A stretch of DNA of 64,000 nucleotides from Crotophaga sulcirostris (taxonomy: Eukaryota; Chordata; Aves; Cuculiformes; Crotophagidae), in contig VYZB01000030.1 in NCBI GenBank assembly GCA_013397455.1, positions 1,866,403 to 1,930,402 of the forward strand, read 5' to 3'. Shown one piece after another: positions 46,201-60,200 of the stretch (its first letter is position 1; each line of letters starts with the position of its first letter). The notes under the pieces are model-generated. The model was not told where the DNA came from. It searched no databases and saw only the letters and a program-made list of their open reading frames with translations. The translations under genes and the position numbers were made by a program.

Positions 46201-49200
46201 AAGACCCTTGGATTTCGTTAGACTTCTGCACAGCTTTAGCAGCCGTGAAGTTGGTACCAAGCTGCCATGAGACGTTACAGTACCTACATTGTTGGTGGGA
46301 ACCTTAGGGAAAGAGATTTCTGGACATACCCTAGCGTCCACTTTCAGGTGATAACTTCTTGGCTAATAAACACATTTAAAACACAAAATATGAATTTCCC
46401 TTATTGCTCATGATGGAGTGGCTGCCAAGCATCGGCAATTAGAATTATGTCTGGAGTGGAAAGAGTTTAGCCGGTGCCTTTGGATGTTCAGTGCAGGAGT
46501 CTTGGCTCACGGCTGAGACCGCTCTCCCGTCTGGCTGGTTGTGATGCTTAGGTGAAGCTTTATATTGGCCCTGGCTCCATCTGGCTAGATGAAACATCTC
46601 GCCCCAGGTTCCCATGGCCCAGTCCCTGAGCAAGTGGCTCCTTCTTTCTCTCCGTTGACAGTACTGTTTCTTGCCTGGTTTTATCTTGGAGCTGAAAGTT
46701 GTCTGCAGAGACCCCACATCCAAACCAGTAGTGTCAAAGGTATTCAGGAGACTCAAGGAATAGAATCAAGGAGTTTATAAATCCAAATCTCCAATAAGTC
46801 TAACACAGCCCACAAATGGGCTCTTGTTTGTTCCTCTCTTGGACACTTCAGCCCGCAAAGTGGCTTTTGAAAGGAGATGATGTTTGTATTGTTTGTTAGA
46901 AGGATGCTCTATTGTAAACAACTGGGATGTCCATAGCTACCTTAAGTTAACATCACAGTATGGCTAGCAGTGAAAATGTAGGGAATTTGACAGAGCAAGT
47001 GATGGAGCTGAGAATAATGTGGAGGCTTCATTTTGTCAAGGCGGATGTTGCCATTGGGTGGAGGTGTCTGGTGTGTGTTCTTGTTAGTGACAACTCTGAA
47101 AATGCCAAAAAATTGTCATTGGTGATTAAGCTCCCTCACACAGGGAGGCTTTGGGAATAGCAGTCAATGGCTTTGTAATTAGCAGAAATTACGGAGAAAA
47201 GAGTCATTTGGATGTTTCTTTTTTCTCATCAAATTCTTTCTGTCTCTAAGTCCCCTTCTGAGCTGGTCTGTCTCCCAGCCCAGCCTTCTAGTGATGACAA
47301 GGGACTACAGACTGCCTCAGATCACACAAGGCATGACGAATTCATGCTTGCCAATGTGTGAATCATTTAGTGACTAAAGAAGCTCCACTGGAGTCTGCTC
47401 CTCTGAATGCCAGTCAGCATTTGCATTGCACCTGATCCTGGCTGGGTGGTCACTCCCAGGCACAGTGTTCTCTGTTGGGGCTCACCCCTGCCAGCTAAAG
47501 TAGATGGTCGTTCAGTAGACTTGGAGCTGGCTAACAGAACCATAACCCTGTGCTCTGGAAACTCTCTTTGATCCTCCCAGCCTGCAGTCTGAAGATCCAA
47601 GTGTAAAAACTAGGACTACATCAGCTCTGAGCTGATCCTGCTTGACTCAGCATGGCTTCTGCGCCTAGAACCATTAAATCCTCTTCTCTGGCTGGATCAC
47701 ATGTGTGCAGCCAGAGGAACAGGAGCTTGGCAATGTTTAGAAGCAGGGTTGCTGGCGTTTTAGGCACAAATTATACTCAGGAAATATAGCTTGTGTGGTT
47801 TGCGTGCTTAGCTCCCCACCATACATGTATGAAGGCTTGGCCAGCACGTCCTGGCAGATACGCAGAGCGTGCAGAAGCCTGAACCTTTCGTTCTGGAGCT
47901 GATGAGCCCAGCTGAGCCCAAGGGAATTGCGACAGATTCTCACCCCTACTGGATGAGGCCCCAAGAGGATGCATAACACCCCTTCCACAGGCAGATTGCA
48001 TACGTTAGTGTAGGATTTTCTCAGGAAAAACCATTCTTAGAGAGAGCTGGCTTGTGTTTAGCAAATGCCACATGAAACAAACTGTCATGAGACTGCTGTT
48101 TCCTATAGCATGAGGAAGACCTTTTCTTTCTTGAAGCAGTCTTCTTGGATGTACAGATTTTATCTACTCCCCTCTCCAAAATAAATTTCACCATCTTCGT
48201 ATTGAGCTATATTCTCCTTCCCAGAGGATTGGGAATGCCTGCCAGTGAGCCTGCTCCTACTAGTATGGAACCATGGAGTGTCACCAAAAAATGGTGTGAT
48301 GAAGGGCTGAGTGAGTGGGTGCAAGAGAGCTGGTGGCACAGTGCTCAGTCATTGTGGACAACACAGTGACAGCCAGCAGTTGGATGCTGAAGTCACTTGA
48401 CAGTGTACAAAAGTGTATGCTCAAACATCTGCAGGTTGCTCCTGCTTACTCAGACATTACTCTATTGACCATAGAGGGAGTTGCAATGGACAGGGTAGTA
48501 AAACAGACTCTTGGGAGAAGGATGCCATGTCCCAGTTGCCATCTGCCATGTCAAATTGGCAGATATTTCCTCTGCTGCATTGGTCCTGTAAAACACACTA
48601 CTGAAAATGGCAAAGATCTTGACACTGGGGGCCCCTTGGCAGAGAGCACTGCCTGCTCGCTGCTTCAGAGCAACACTCAGGAGAGGTTCCTGGAGGCATC
48701 AGTGGAGCCTGGGGCTCCCACTGGAGTCAGTGTTCAGCTTCCCCAGGTCCCGCAGCCTCCGGTGAGCACTGAGCAGCGTCCTGCTGACAGACAAGAGCTT
48801 CTTAAGGTGCAAAGACTGGAAGTGTTGTTCCATGCATAAGGCAGCAGTGTTTTAAGCTGCCAGTCCCCAGGGCTTTCTCCTGCAAGCTCTGTGATTACAT
48901 CACGTCTCCAGTGAGGTCAGCGCTCAGCTATGGAGATGGAGTTTCAGTTGCTCCTGGGCTTGCAGGCATACTCTTGCCCATGCAGGATGTGGCCAGGCCA
49001 TCACCAGGAAGGTGCAATGGAATTGTCCCTCCTCAGTGGTCCTTTCTTCAGGGACTGACTTCCCCCTGCACACCCATCCAAGTCCCATGGTGAGAAGAAA
49101 GGGGTGCTTGTTTCTTGTCTACTGTTAATAGAAAGGGCTGGAAGTGTAACCAGAAATGACAACTTGAGTGAAATGTAATGCCTCCACAGGGGCCCAGAAG

Positions 49201-52200
49201 GCAGCAAAGCGGTGCCTTCCAGCCACGCCAGAGACCCTTTTCTGCCCCTCACTGAAGAAGCAGTCAGCTTGGGAAATCTTGTTTTCACAAACGTATATTT
49301 TTCCCTCTAAAAACAATAAATGGTGTTATTGATGGGCAAAGCTGAGGTCCAACGTGGCCACACACTGTGAGGTTTGGCTGGCTTCCTCTGCTGTTGCTAA
49401 GCTCGTAGTTTCCCAAGGAGACTTTGGATACTTCCTTCTTCTGTGAGGGCCACACATACAGACAGAACAACCCATCAGAGGATCCTCTATAAGCCATCTG
49501 ACCCCATCCAGAACCTGGGAGGTGCAGAGGGGCCCAGGAGGATGAGACACCGGCCCCTGACTGTAATCTGTGCCTCCAACTCCTTCTGTTACTGCTGACC
49601 TGCAGGAACAGAACCTACATGAAGCCGCTAGGTCCTCTCCAAGCTGATCAACCCATTTCTTGATACCAATTTTCAGTTGTCAAGGCTGGAAATTGATGTG
49701 CACACAAAAACGACCGTCCTCAAATGGAGAAACAGGTCTGAGCAATGGCTGTTCTTTCAGTCTCACATACTGCGTGGGCTGGGCTGATTTAGAGCTGTCC
49801 TTATCTCCCAGGTACAAGTAATTTGGGAGCTTTGTTGAGCACAGATGCTCTGGCACAGGTCCGATCTCATTTGGACAAAGTCTCAACAAGGAAAGAAACA
49901 TTGCTTAATGTCTGGCTTGGGCAATGTTTAATTCTCAAGAGCTGTCCTCACAATTTTCCCCCAACACTGTCTCTAACAAGCAGTTGTCAAAAAAGAAAAC
50001 CCAAGTCAGATCCTAGACAGATGTTAGAAAAGAAAAATTTGAGCAAATAAATAGCATCTGGCTTCATATCAGGAATCCAAACTATGAACAAAACCCAACG
50101 GCCAGTCACCATTAAAGCAAACGTCGGAGAAGAAAGCAGAAACTGGCAAAGCCCTTGATCTCTCCCACACATCTGCAACATCAAGCTGCTTTGCTGATTT
50201 ATATCCTCCTGTCTCTCCCGGCTCCCATGCACCACATGTTAACCTCCACGCGTGCGCACTCACGCACACTCACACGCACCTTTTCTGCCCATCCTTGCCA
50301 GCCGGCACCACCTGTTTCGGTCAGTGCCCTGGCTGCCATGGTGTGGATGCTGCTGATTCACGTGTCGTCACCACCAGCTGCCCTCCCACAGTGCCCCATC
50401 CCTTGGATCTGCTGCGCCGCACGTCGCTGGCACATAGCGGGGCCAGGAGCATTTACTGGTGCAAAGTAGGGTACTGGGGCAACTGGCCGCTGCATACCAA
50501 TGAGTGGGAAGCAGCCCGTGTGTAGACGCAGAGCAAAGATCCCCTATTCTCTTTTCTTGGCTGCCAGCACATGTGGGGCAGAGGGGATGTGAGAGAGGAG
50601 GGAAGGAGCACTGTGAGCCAGAGACAGCAGTAGGAGCTCTGTCGCACTTTGGGATGAATGCTAAGCAGACCCCACTGGGCGGGAGTGCCCAGATGAATGG
50701 GATCCTTTCACATCAGCCTGACAGAGGAGGGATTTCATAGTTCTCCGAGCAGCACAGAGCTGCCTTAATCCAGCAGATACAATGCCCCGCTCATACGGCT
50801 CAGGAAACAAAATAAATATGTTCTTGCAAAGACATCACAATGAAGCTTTTAAGGACTCAACATGAGAAGGCTCTACCTGGTTCTCAGGTCTCCTCATGTG
50901 TGGGAGCTAAAAGCCAGGCTTTTTATTTTCTTGTTCTCTTTGCTTTTCTCAACAATTTTCTCTATCGCAGAACCTGTCCGTGGGGTGGAGGAGAAGAACA
51001 CTTCCATACAGGCTCTCCTCTAAAAATAAACAGAAACAGTCACCCCCATGTTCATTCTAAAGAAAGCTATCACAGATACACCTGGAAAAAAAAAAGGTAG
51101 AAACACAACTGTTTCTGAATATGAAGTAAAAATAATGGAAAAAAAGACTAGGAGAGCTGAGGGGGTCCATGCCTGAGCAGGACAGAGAAGATGTCTTTCT
51201 CCCCATTTCTATCATCTCTGGTGTCTTTACGAAACAGCACCAGCAGGATGTAGTAGTTGTGACTATAGGATAACCATGGAGTGAAGCTCACTGTCAAAGA
51301 CCAGAGGCTGCTCCTTCCACCTTCCCATTAATCCCACATGCAGGCAGATTCACAGGATGCAGCAAAACAGCCCAACAGGGTGCAGTGCAGCATACTCAAG
51401 TCAGCCCTATGCCAAAAAGTAGTTGCGAAGCTTGAGATGAGCTGTTTGCACTGTGGCTTAGTCCTGCAGCAGGTACACTAGCACTAGCAGAGTCTAATCC
51501 CCTAACCTTGTCATACAGGTGCTATTTTTTGTTATTGCTCTTTTAAACGGGATGCAAGTGGAGAGGAGTCTTCAGCATTTCCAGCTGCCCTGCTCTAGCC
51601 ACACACCTGGCTTTGGATATTCTCCTTTCGTTCTGTGGTGCTGCTACAACAAAGATCATTTACTCTGCTGTACAAGTGGAATACTATAGTGGATCTATGA
51701 CACATTAGCTATGCTGCATGGAGTTGGTTATGGTGCAGCAGCCAGTGCTCCTTGGGTCCATCCCTCCCTCCCAAGATTGCTCTTTCCCAGGTGGCATGCA
51801 GCCCTGAGAACAGGCTGGGTGACTTCAGCCCACTTAAGGCATATGTGGTTCATATCTTACTTTCGAGATGGTTTGGGTTCCCAGCTGAAGGTTATCCTTC
51901 TTGTGCTGGTAGAGGATTTTTTAGTATCTCTGCTGGGAGGTAATGAAGGCTCTTTCAGACATTGCAGCTGAAATCTCCCCTGGAGGTTCGGCTCATAATA
52001 CCCAGAGGTTACAGCAGAATTATATTACGTATATGGGATAAGTGACCACCTTGTTTGGCCATCTATGCTGTCCCTGTTGTGGATGACCAGGTATGTGGTG
52101 TTATTTGTGCAGCCTTTGGTGCCTATCTGGAACAAATTTCAGACTGCAGGCCTCTCTGCTGTCATACATTGGCATGGGAAACTGGCTGCCTGTTCTGCAC

Positions 52201-55200
52201 GTGGCAGGTATCAAACAGCAGTATGAAACTTCAAACCCATTCCTGAGATAAAGAGCTTTTGTCAAGCTGCTCAAAGCATGAAGACATGAAAAATGCACAG
52301 AGGCAAAGGTTTCAAGACTAGAACTGATGGCTTTTCCACCAGACCTCCCTGCATGCACCCAGTCCACAAAATGTCACCTGGCAAATCCTGCAGTGGCAGA
52401 TATCGTTCTTCCTATCAATGGGAGATACAACTTTTGGAGACAAAGCTCTGCCTTCCAAAACCCTAGCAGCCAGCTGTCCCACTGCAAGACTTCTGGCCAC
52501 ATTTTGCTTTCCCAAGCTGTTAAGATGTATAAAAATCCAGTGCCCACCACTGTAGCGGAAACACGTTCTTTCAAAAATTAGCCCAGCCGCAGCCCTCGTT
52601 GTTCAATGTGTGTTAGCTCTCATGTGCTGCAGCCTGTCTGGGTGTGCAGTAAAATGCCCATTTTCTGCCAGCTTCCGCTGCCCCTCTGTGTGCCAGTGCT
52701 GCTGTTCCCATGCCAAAGCTACGGAGATGAGGTGGTGGGTTGGCTGGGATAATTGCAGCTCTGTGATTCCCTGGGTCGATGATCTACCAGAAGTGCCAGA
52801 CTGTGTCAAGTGACGTTTGAGTCATCACTCACAGCTTCTGCTCAGTGGTGAAGCAGAAATCCACAATACTGGCAAAATTTAGGCATTTTTGTTATTCTCT
52901 CTAGCAGCCTTACCCAGCTGGCATTTTTAGTGTCCCAACCCAAACCTGAATAGAGCTGCCAACGGCTGTCATCCCAAGTTTCTGCTTCTAATTTCCTTGC
53001 AGTGGAGATGCTGAGGCGGCTGAGAATATTTCATTTTACCACCTGGCCGTCGAAAAGCTGGGTCTGCGTTTTGGGTGATGTCACATTTCCTGAGCTTTTG
53101 AGAATGGCTGTCTCTCCTTTCTCTTTTGGCCCAAAACGAGCTCAATCATTCAAAAAAAGAAATCCCTCATGAGCTGCCAAGGAAATACCAATGAGAGAGA
53201 CAGGAACAAAGCACAACTGTAAAATCAGAGGAGACAAAAGGATTCAATAAATCTGATATTTCTTTTTCCCAAACAGACTGTAACATCTATGTCAAATGAT
53301 GACAATAATAATTCGGTGACGTTGGAAGAAGTCGGAACAAATCTGCTCTTCCTTAGAAGCCATGTGTCTAAGCCACCCATCCCAGTGGGTCTGTGGTTAA
53401 TTTGGCTAAGGTCTGAGCCCTTTTTGACACAAGTTGTAGCTCCCCTATAGCCCTTGCTAGCAGGATTCGTCTCAGAGATGTCAAGGAGATGACAAATAAC
53501 CGAATGTGCTCTCAGGCTCAGTGACTGAATTCATTTGTGTGGCCAAAGACCCCATTAACAGTCTGTACATGTAGTATATATAGTTACATTTTAAATATAG
53601 AGGCATTGTCCAGAGGTATTTCTATTAGCCCTCCCAAACCACTTGGGCTCAAACTTTTTGACGTCATGAACCTAAATGTGGATGAAGATGAAAAGTGAGG
53701 CAGTGCTCCAAAGGCTGAGACAGAAGGGAAATCACTGCGCCAAGCAGTTTTAATGGGAAAAAAAACATTTGAAGCTGCCACGGCTCAATATTTTTTTTTA
53801 AAACCTAGGTAACCCAAAAAGTGTGACAACTGGGTTACATCAGAGAAGGGGGTTAGGCTGTCACAGTTACACCAGAGATGGGTGTTAGATGCAGATGGAG
53901 AAGGAAAAGATGTTGGTTCATGACGGAAACATCACATTTGATTGTTGGAGTATCTCACTATTAGAAAAGCTTGGAGACTGATTTTTTGGGAATTCCCACA
54001 GGAGCGGCTGTCTCCTCTTTAAGTCTTTATTTGTCCAGGCATGGGCTTTCCTTCACTTGTTAGAAGAGTCACCCAATTTCTTTGAGAACATTTCTACCCC
54101 AAAGCATTTACCAATGAACTTCTCTTCAGTGATTTTTAGGACAAGAAGTATCTGATGGCTATTTTCAGTTTGCTTCATACACTGTGCCTTTCAAGAGCTG
54201 AATCGCACCAAGTTTTGATTTTGGTTTGGGTTTGGTTTTGTTCTTGACAGTGTTGGGTTTCTTTTCATTTCTAAATGGAGAACAGGAAATTAGTTTAAAA
54301 GAGCAATAACAAAAAATAGCACCCATATGACAAGGTTGTGTAAGGAGATGAACAGTAAAGTTTAAAGAACATGAGGGTTTGCAAATATTTGCACCAAAAA
54401 ACAATGTTCCATCACCTGCAAATAGCAGCAATTCAAACAGAGGCCTCAAGCTCAGAAATAAATGCATGAATCACTGGTGTTGTTCTTTAGTCACATTAGT
54501 TACTAAATAATGGAGAAATCCAGTTCTTCCATTTTCTTAGCAGGGCTAGGAAAAGCAAAAGTGTAAGGCCAAATTCTGACTCTGAGCAGTGAAGAAAAGC
54601 ATATATGCGACAGAAGAGCTTTTGAGAGTCATTCTCCTTTCAGTCTGCTGTGTTCCTGCTAGAGCTCTTCTGAGGCTTTTGCTGAGGACTTGCATCTTTA
54701 GAAATGTGGTTTGATTCTGATCAAAACCAAAACAACCAATGGAGAGCCTGAGAGTCTATGGCTCTGGGGTGATTGTGCTGTCTGGTGTGGAAAAGGATGC
54801 AGTGGGGATCTGATCCCAGCTGCAGACTGCCATGGGCCTGGACTCCTCTGCCATTGTCATCACTGCCTTAGACCTGCAGATCTTGGGAGCTGTGCAGTGG
54901 GGGAGTCAGACACCACCCTTTTGGCTGATTGCAAAGGCAACTTAGTGAGATTAGCACAGGTCCCAGCCCACCAAGCAGACTTCTGGAGCATCTCCCAACA
55001 TGCCAAGGATGGCAGCTACTACACAAGATTTTATTCCCACATTTAGCCCCCGTTGAGAAACACTGTTGGTGATTTTGGCAATGATGAAAGCACATCAAAA
55101 AAAGAAAGGGTTCTTGGGAGAAATGAAAGGGGAGAGGCTGAGAGTGCGTCTCTGTCACATAAGGGACAAAGAGATATAGGCATTGCTAATTAATGGGTGT

Positions 55201-57118
55201 TTTTCAGCATTATGTAAAATGTTTTAAAAAGTTTCATTTGAACAAGAGCTGCCCTGATGTGCCGGGGGATGTTTGAGCCCTTTCAGGTCTCAGCTGGCTT
55301 GCTCACACCTCGGCCCCTCCGAGCCTGCCCGGCTGCTCCCACAGAAGTGGGGCATTCATGCACCCGGCGTGTTAATGATTTCACCCTCCATAAACCCAGC
55401 CGCTCAACCGCACACTCGGCGGGACACACACTGAGATGAAATGCTCTCTTTGAAGGCCAGGAGGAGGTGACAAAACTGAAGTTTCTTCCTGGGTCAATTT
55501 CATCTCCATCCCAGGGGAGCTCCCCATGGGAAGAGCTGTCTGATTCTCATCACCCATGGAGGCATGTAGCACTCAGCCTCACTGGTATTAATAGATTTTA
55601 ACATATAGCCCTGCACTCATGGAGGCTGTTAATGCCTGCCCTAGAGTATTTCTAAAAGCCACTACTGCTCTTGGGTCTTGCTTTGACAAAGGGGCAGGGG
55701 GACCTCATATGTCCCACAGCTCTGCTGGCAGTGAAGGGGTAGAAGACCTTCTCTTGTTGCAGAGCTCTCCACCCCAGGCACACAGAGTTAATTTGTTCCC
55801 CAAGCACTCTGCTGACAAATTTTACAGGAGGCTGGGAAAGTAATGAAAATAGTCTACGCTGGATATTTACTTGAAAATGCTATAAAACTCTCTGAATAAT
55901 TTTCACACTGAGGTGGTCTGACCAGCACGATATAGAATACTTAAGTGGGTGACAGCCCTGGACCTACCAGCATATTCCAGCTGGGCATGATGGTCTTCAT
56001 TGCTGTTGTGTGCTCCAGCCATGCCTTGGAGTCAGTCAGAGGCTGCTGCTGGTTTTGGGCTGCTCCAGATTGCATCCAGCTGTGGGATCCACCATGCCAC
56101 TGCCAGTGCACTGAGATGGTCTGTGTTCCATCCCACACACAGGTGGCGACACAGGGTAGCACACCATCTTCCCAAAGCAAAGGTAAGAGGGTAGGAGACA
56201 ACAAGGAAAACTCAGGATTTCCCTTCTGTTTTCAAGGGGGAAAAATGATGCAACCATTCAGATGTGGTGAATTAAACATGATCCTGTCTCATAACTAAAG
56301 CCGGGGAGACAGTTCTTCAGATGAAACTCCACAGGTTTCCCTCCCTGCAGTTTGGACATTTTGCAGCTCAAATGAACTACAGATCCCAGTATGCAATAGC
56401 CCTTCTCCTTCTGGAAGGCCTGAGGGAAATATGGGTACTACTGGATTAAAGTGTTTTTTACTGTTAAGACTCCACACCAGTACAGATGTTTCTACAGTTT
56501 TTATCCCCACTCCGTCCACTTGGCTCCGGGAGTCAGCATTTCCCTCTGTGATGCACTGATGCTTTTTGCGTAGGTGTTAATGGCAGGAAGATCCCAACCC
56601 ACCAGCTCTGTTGGGCAAAGCAGCTTTACATGTTCTCACACAGCTATAACATCCACTGAGAAAAGCCAGAGGAAAACAACTGAGCCTCCTGCTGCTTTCT
56701 GACAATGTCCTGCTGTCCTGGGAGGGGAAACCCCTGTTAACCAGCCAAAACAACAACATGGAGGGCAATGGGGCAGAAGAAGATGCAAGTGAATGGTTTT
56801 ACTCCCAGTACAGCTCTCAAAGCTTGTTTTTCATGAGATGTCATCTTGTTTCCATGCTGTGCAAGCTCAGTCATCCATCTCAGGAGCATGTGGGGTGGTC
56901 CCCTGCCAGCAGGTCCATCATGGATTTGCTGGGGCAGCGAGGAACTGGACTAAGAACCAGAGGAGGGCGAGGGTCCTCTGAAAGTAGGGGATGAAGAAGT
57001 ACAGTAAGCCTTCATCTTCAGGAAGATCCGTGGTTCACAGCAGGTGGAAAAGCAGGAGAGGAACAACATAGTCATCATAAAACTATATGGTGGTTTTGGA
57101 GGGAGGTTGATATGGTTA
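43231..57118. other. Long noncoding stretch
   Basis: No gene is recognised in nearly 14 kb. There is an A-run at about 43,823-43,837, AT-rich tracts near 45,750-45,810 with a short CA run, an A-run near 51,084-51,094, and a T/A tract near 53,790. The part at 55,190-55,440 is unique, carries CpGs and ATTAAT/TTAATG cores, and could be a regulatory element. The longest ORF (48,315-48,839, 174 codons) resembles nothing known. Confidence 0.5.
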
Positions 57119-57212
57119 CCATGGTTTAGATGATGGGTTGGTGTTAGTGTTGGGTTATAGGTTGGACTCGATGATCTCGGAGGTCCTTTCCAACCTTGTA
57201 ATACTGTGATAT
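57119..57212 (+). mobile_element. Short CR1 3'-end copy, younger-looking type
   Basis: CCATGGTTTAGATGATGGGT, TATAGGTTGGACTCGATGAT and CCTTTCCAACCTTGTAATAC, ending ACTGTGATA, match the 3' ends of the copies at 32.1 and 39.6 kb with very few differences. It is a 5'-truncated insertion of under 100 bp. Confidence 0.92.
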
Positions 57213-60200
57213 CTCATTTATGAGGAAGCTGAGGTCAGAATTTGGACCAGAGTGTAAGAAAGCAACACACATCGCATTTCAGGAGGACCCAGCAATTCTT
57301 CTCCCAGTGACCAGAGCTCTCCCTCCTCCTTCTGTAGCAAGAAACACCAGCGCTCTACCTTCCTCTCTGAGGACCTCTGTCCCACAGTGAGGCAAAGAGC
57401 AGCTTCAGGAGGATCAATCCCTTAGCTACTGGCATCGTGAACAGGATGTGTCACTTTAGCACAGGAAGAAGGGAAGAGGACACAAAACACAGACTTCCTG
57501 ACCAAACCAGGAACTCCATCCTGTGCCTGACACAACCCCTCCAGCCGCCTTTGCACAAGCCAACCGCTCCCCTCCACCAGGCTGACCATCTGCCAGCCTT
57601 CCTGCCTGTCCCTCCTGTCCTGTCCTTCCTGTCCTGCCCAGCTAGTCTCTCCTCGTGAGGGAAAGCAAACAGCTTCTGTTTATTTCCTTTCCTCCATCTG
57701 CTAATGCATATCATGAGCCCTCTCCAACGTTTTCCCCATTCTTTTTACCCTTTCACCTTGTTGAAGAAGGCAGTCCCCGTCAAGTCAAGGGACAGGCACC
57801 CACACCACCCGACTGCAGATGTCCATACTGAGACACTGCCCTTGGTTCAGATGAGAAAATCTATAAACAAGCAAAATCTTTTATTTGCTTTCACCATCTT
57901 TGGCTATTTGTCACAGGAAGACAAACCCAAAATATTGATTTCATGTGAAAAATGTCTCTTCTGTTCTTGACCTTCCAACACTTTTTTTTTATATATTATA
58001 ACTGTCATCCCAATGGGCATTTCCACAGGGGAGGAAGTTTAAAAAACCCTAATTCTTGTGAATATGCCATCTCTGCTGGCTTTTCCCACTCCCTTCCCAC
58101 CCTATTCCCCTGTGCAGAACAGCCACGTGGTTGCATGCAAAGCAGCCCCACACTGGACACGGTAAAGCTCTGTGGGATTTTGGGGCCGGGAGGGGGTAGG
58201 AAAACATCGCAGCTCACTTTCACAGCTCCTCCACCACACAACGCCCCTGTTACAAGGCAGCTAGAGCTGAACACAGGACACTTATTGTGTTTGCCTTATT
58301 CCTGCACACTTCCCTGTAACTTTCTGTGGAGCACTTATATGAAAATCCGATATAAATATATAAACCAGTGTATTTTCTAATTAAGCACTCTGGTCTTCAT
58401 TTTTCTGGGAAGAAATGGCTAGAGAATGTACAGAGGTGCAGTGGAAGTTGAAGGTCCATCCTTTTTTCTTTCTGTCTACCCAAGTCATATTCTCTGCAAG
58501 TGACATCAGATTAAACTGTTCCCCTTGTGAGGCTAAAGCAGAGAACCTCAGCAAAGCCACACTTGGCAAGATATTATTTCTGTGACAGTGTGTTAGATCC
58601 CTGGTTGGATGCTCTTGCTGCCCTGCATGAGTCCCACATCATATACTTCATTAAAGCTCCCTGGAAGCTTCATCCGTGGGAAGTCAGGAGCACAGGAGGG
58701 GTTTGTCACATCTAGAGATGACAAAATCCATCCCAGCACCTGGGAGCTGCTGGCAGCATTTCTGAGTTGTACTTCTGCAGTGCACAGGCAGTTCCCATCG
58801 CACAGCAAACAGGCAAAGCCTCCTAAAAAATCACTTTTCAGTAGTGGGTGGAGATGGGAGGAGCTCTTCCACCCCCGCTGCGAGTTATCCAAGGTGAGTC
58901 TCAACTATATAGGTCTGCTTCCAAATAAAAAACATCATTGCTTACACATAGTATTTATATGTTCCTCCACCCTGGTTTTGGCTCCTTCCCGCTTTTCTTC
59001 ACAAACTGCAGGCTGAAAAGAACCATTCAGGGAGGCTCGCTGATGCCGACAGGGCTTCAGCCCCTCTGCCAGCTCCCTGCTCCAGAGTGAGCACAACAGA
59101 TTTTTCAGCAGGAGAAAAGTCTTTCTTGGCCTGCATTAACATTTTCACTTCTTACAGTTAGATTATGTTCCCTTGGGCTTTTCTTTAATCTCCTTTCCTC
59201 TTCTCATGCTAATTGTTGCAATAGAGACCATAACAGCAACCAGGCAGCAAAGCTACAGCCTTTGTAACTGCAGATGAATTCTGTGTATCCACATAAGCCT
59301 GGGGAAGCGACGCCTTCTTCCCATGACCCCACTTCTGAGAAAATGTTCAACTGACATAGGCAGCCCTTGCTTTCTGCTCCTCAAACACATTTGCACCTGG
59401 TTCATTATCAAGGAGTGTAAAATGGAAAATGAACACAAACATGTGTTTCCCTGTAGTGGCTCAAGCAGGTCTTTGCTTTCTTCAGTGATTACGTAGGAAA
59501 ACGTATATTCATTGGCAGTTTTAAATGGCAGATGCTGTGGGCATCAGTAAAACACTGCTTGCCTGCTGGTAGCTAGATGTGTAACAATTTAAAGCTCTTA
59601 CCATGTGACAAACCACCTGAAAGTGAAGGGGTGGAATATTCCAACAGTAAAAATGTCTTTTCTTTTTCTCTTTTCCCTAAATCATGAAACTGAAATGCAA
59701 ATAGCTAATATGGTGTTGTAGGTTTCCAAAGTTGCAGGGTGTTTCCAGGAACACCCGACAGCCCCACAACAGGAGTCAGAGCTGGGAAGAAGGGGCAGCT
59801 TCCTCTCAGAGCTTGCAGAAAGCTCAGTAGGAATCATTCCTGTTGTCATCCTGGATTTTATTGTTAGGCCTATCAAATCTTAGCCCAAAATAACATCCTT
59901 TCTGCTTAATCTCATCACTGTCTGTTTCTGATTAGATATATTCCCTCTGTCTGTATAGGTAACAGACAAGCTGAGCCAGGAGTACAGTAAGAGAAAAGGA
60001 GAGAACCACTAGTAAAGAAATAGTATCTTCAGATTTTACAACGATTAATAAGGTTGAAAACTACAGACAATCAAAAAAATATACTTTACCCTCTTTTGGA
60101 AACACGATCTTTGCCTTTAAGGATAAGGATTTCCATCTACTAAAGAAATTCCCCAAGAGAGCCTGTGTGTTTGTTTTCACAGAGAGATTTGAATACCATG

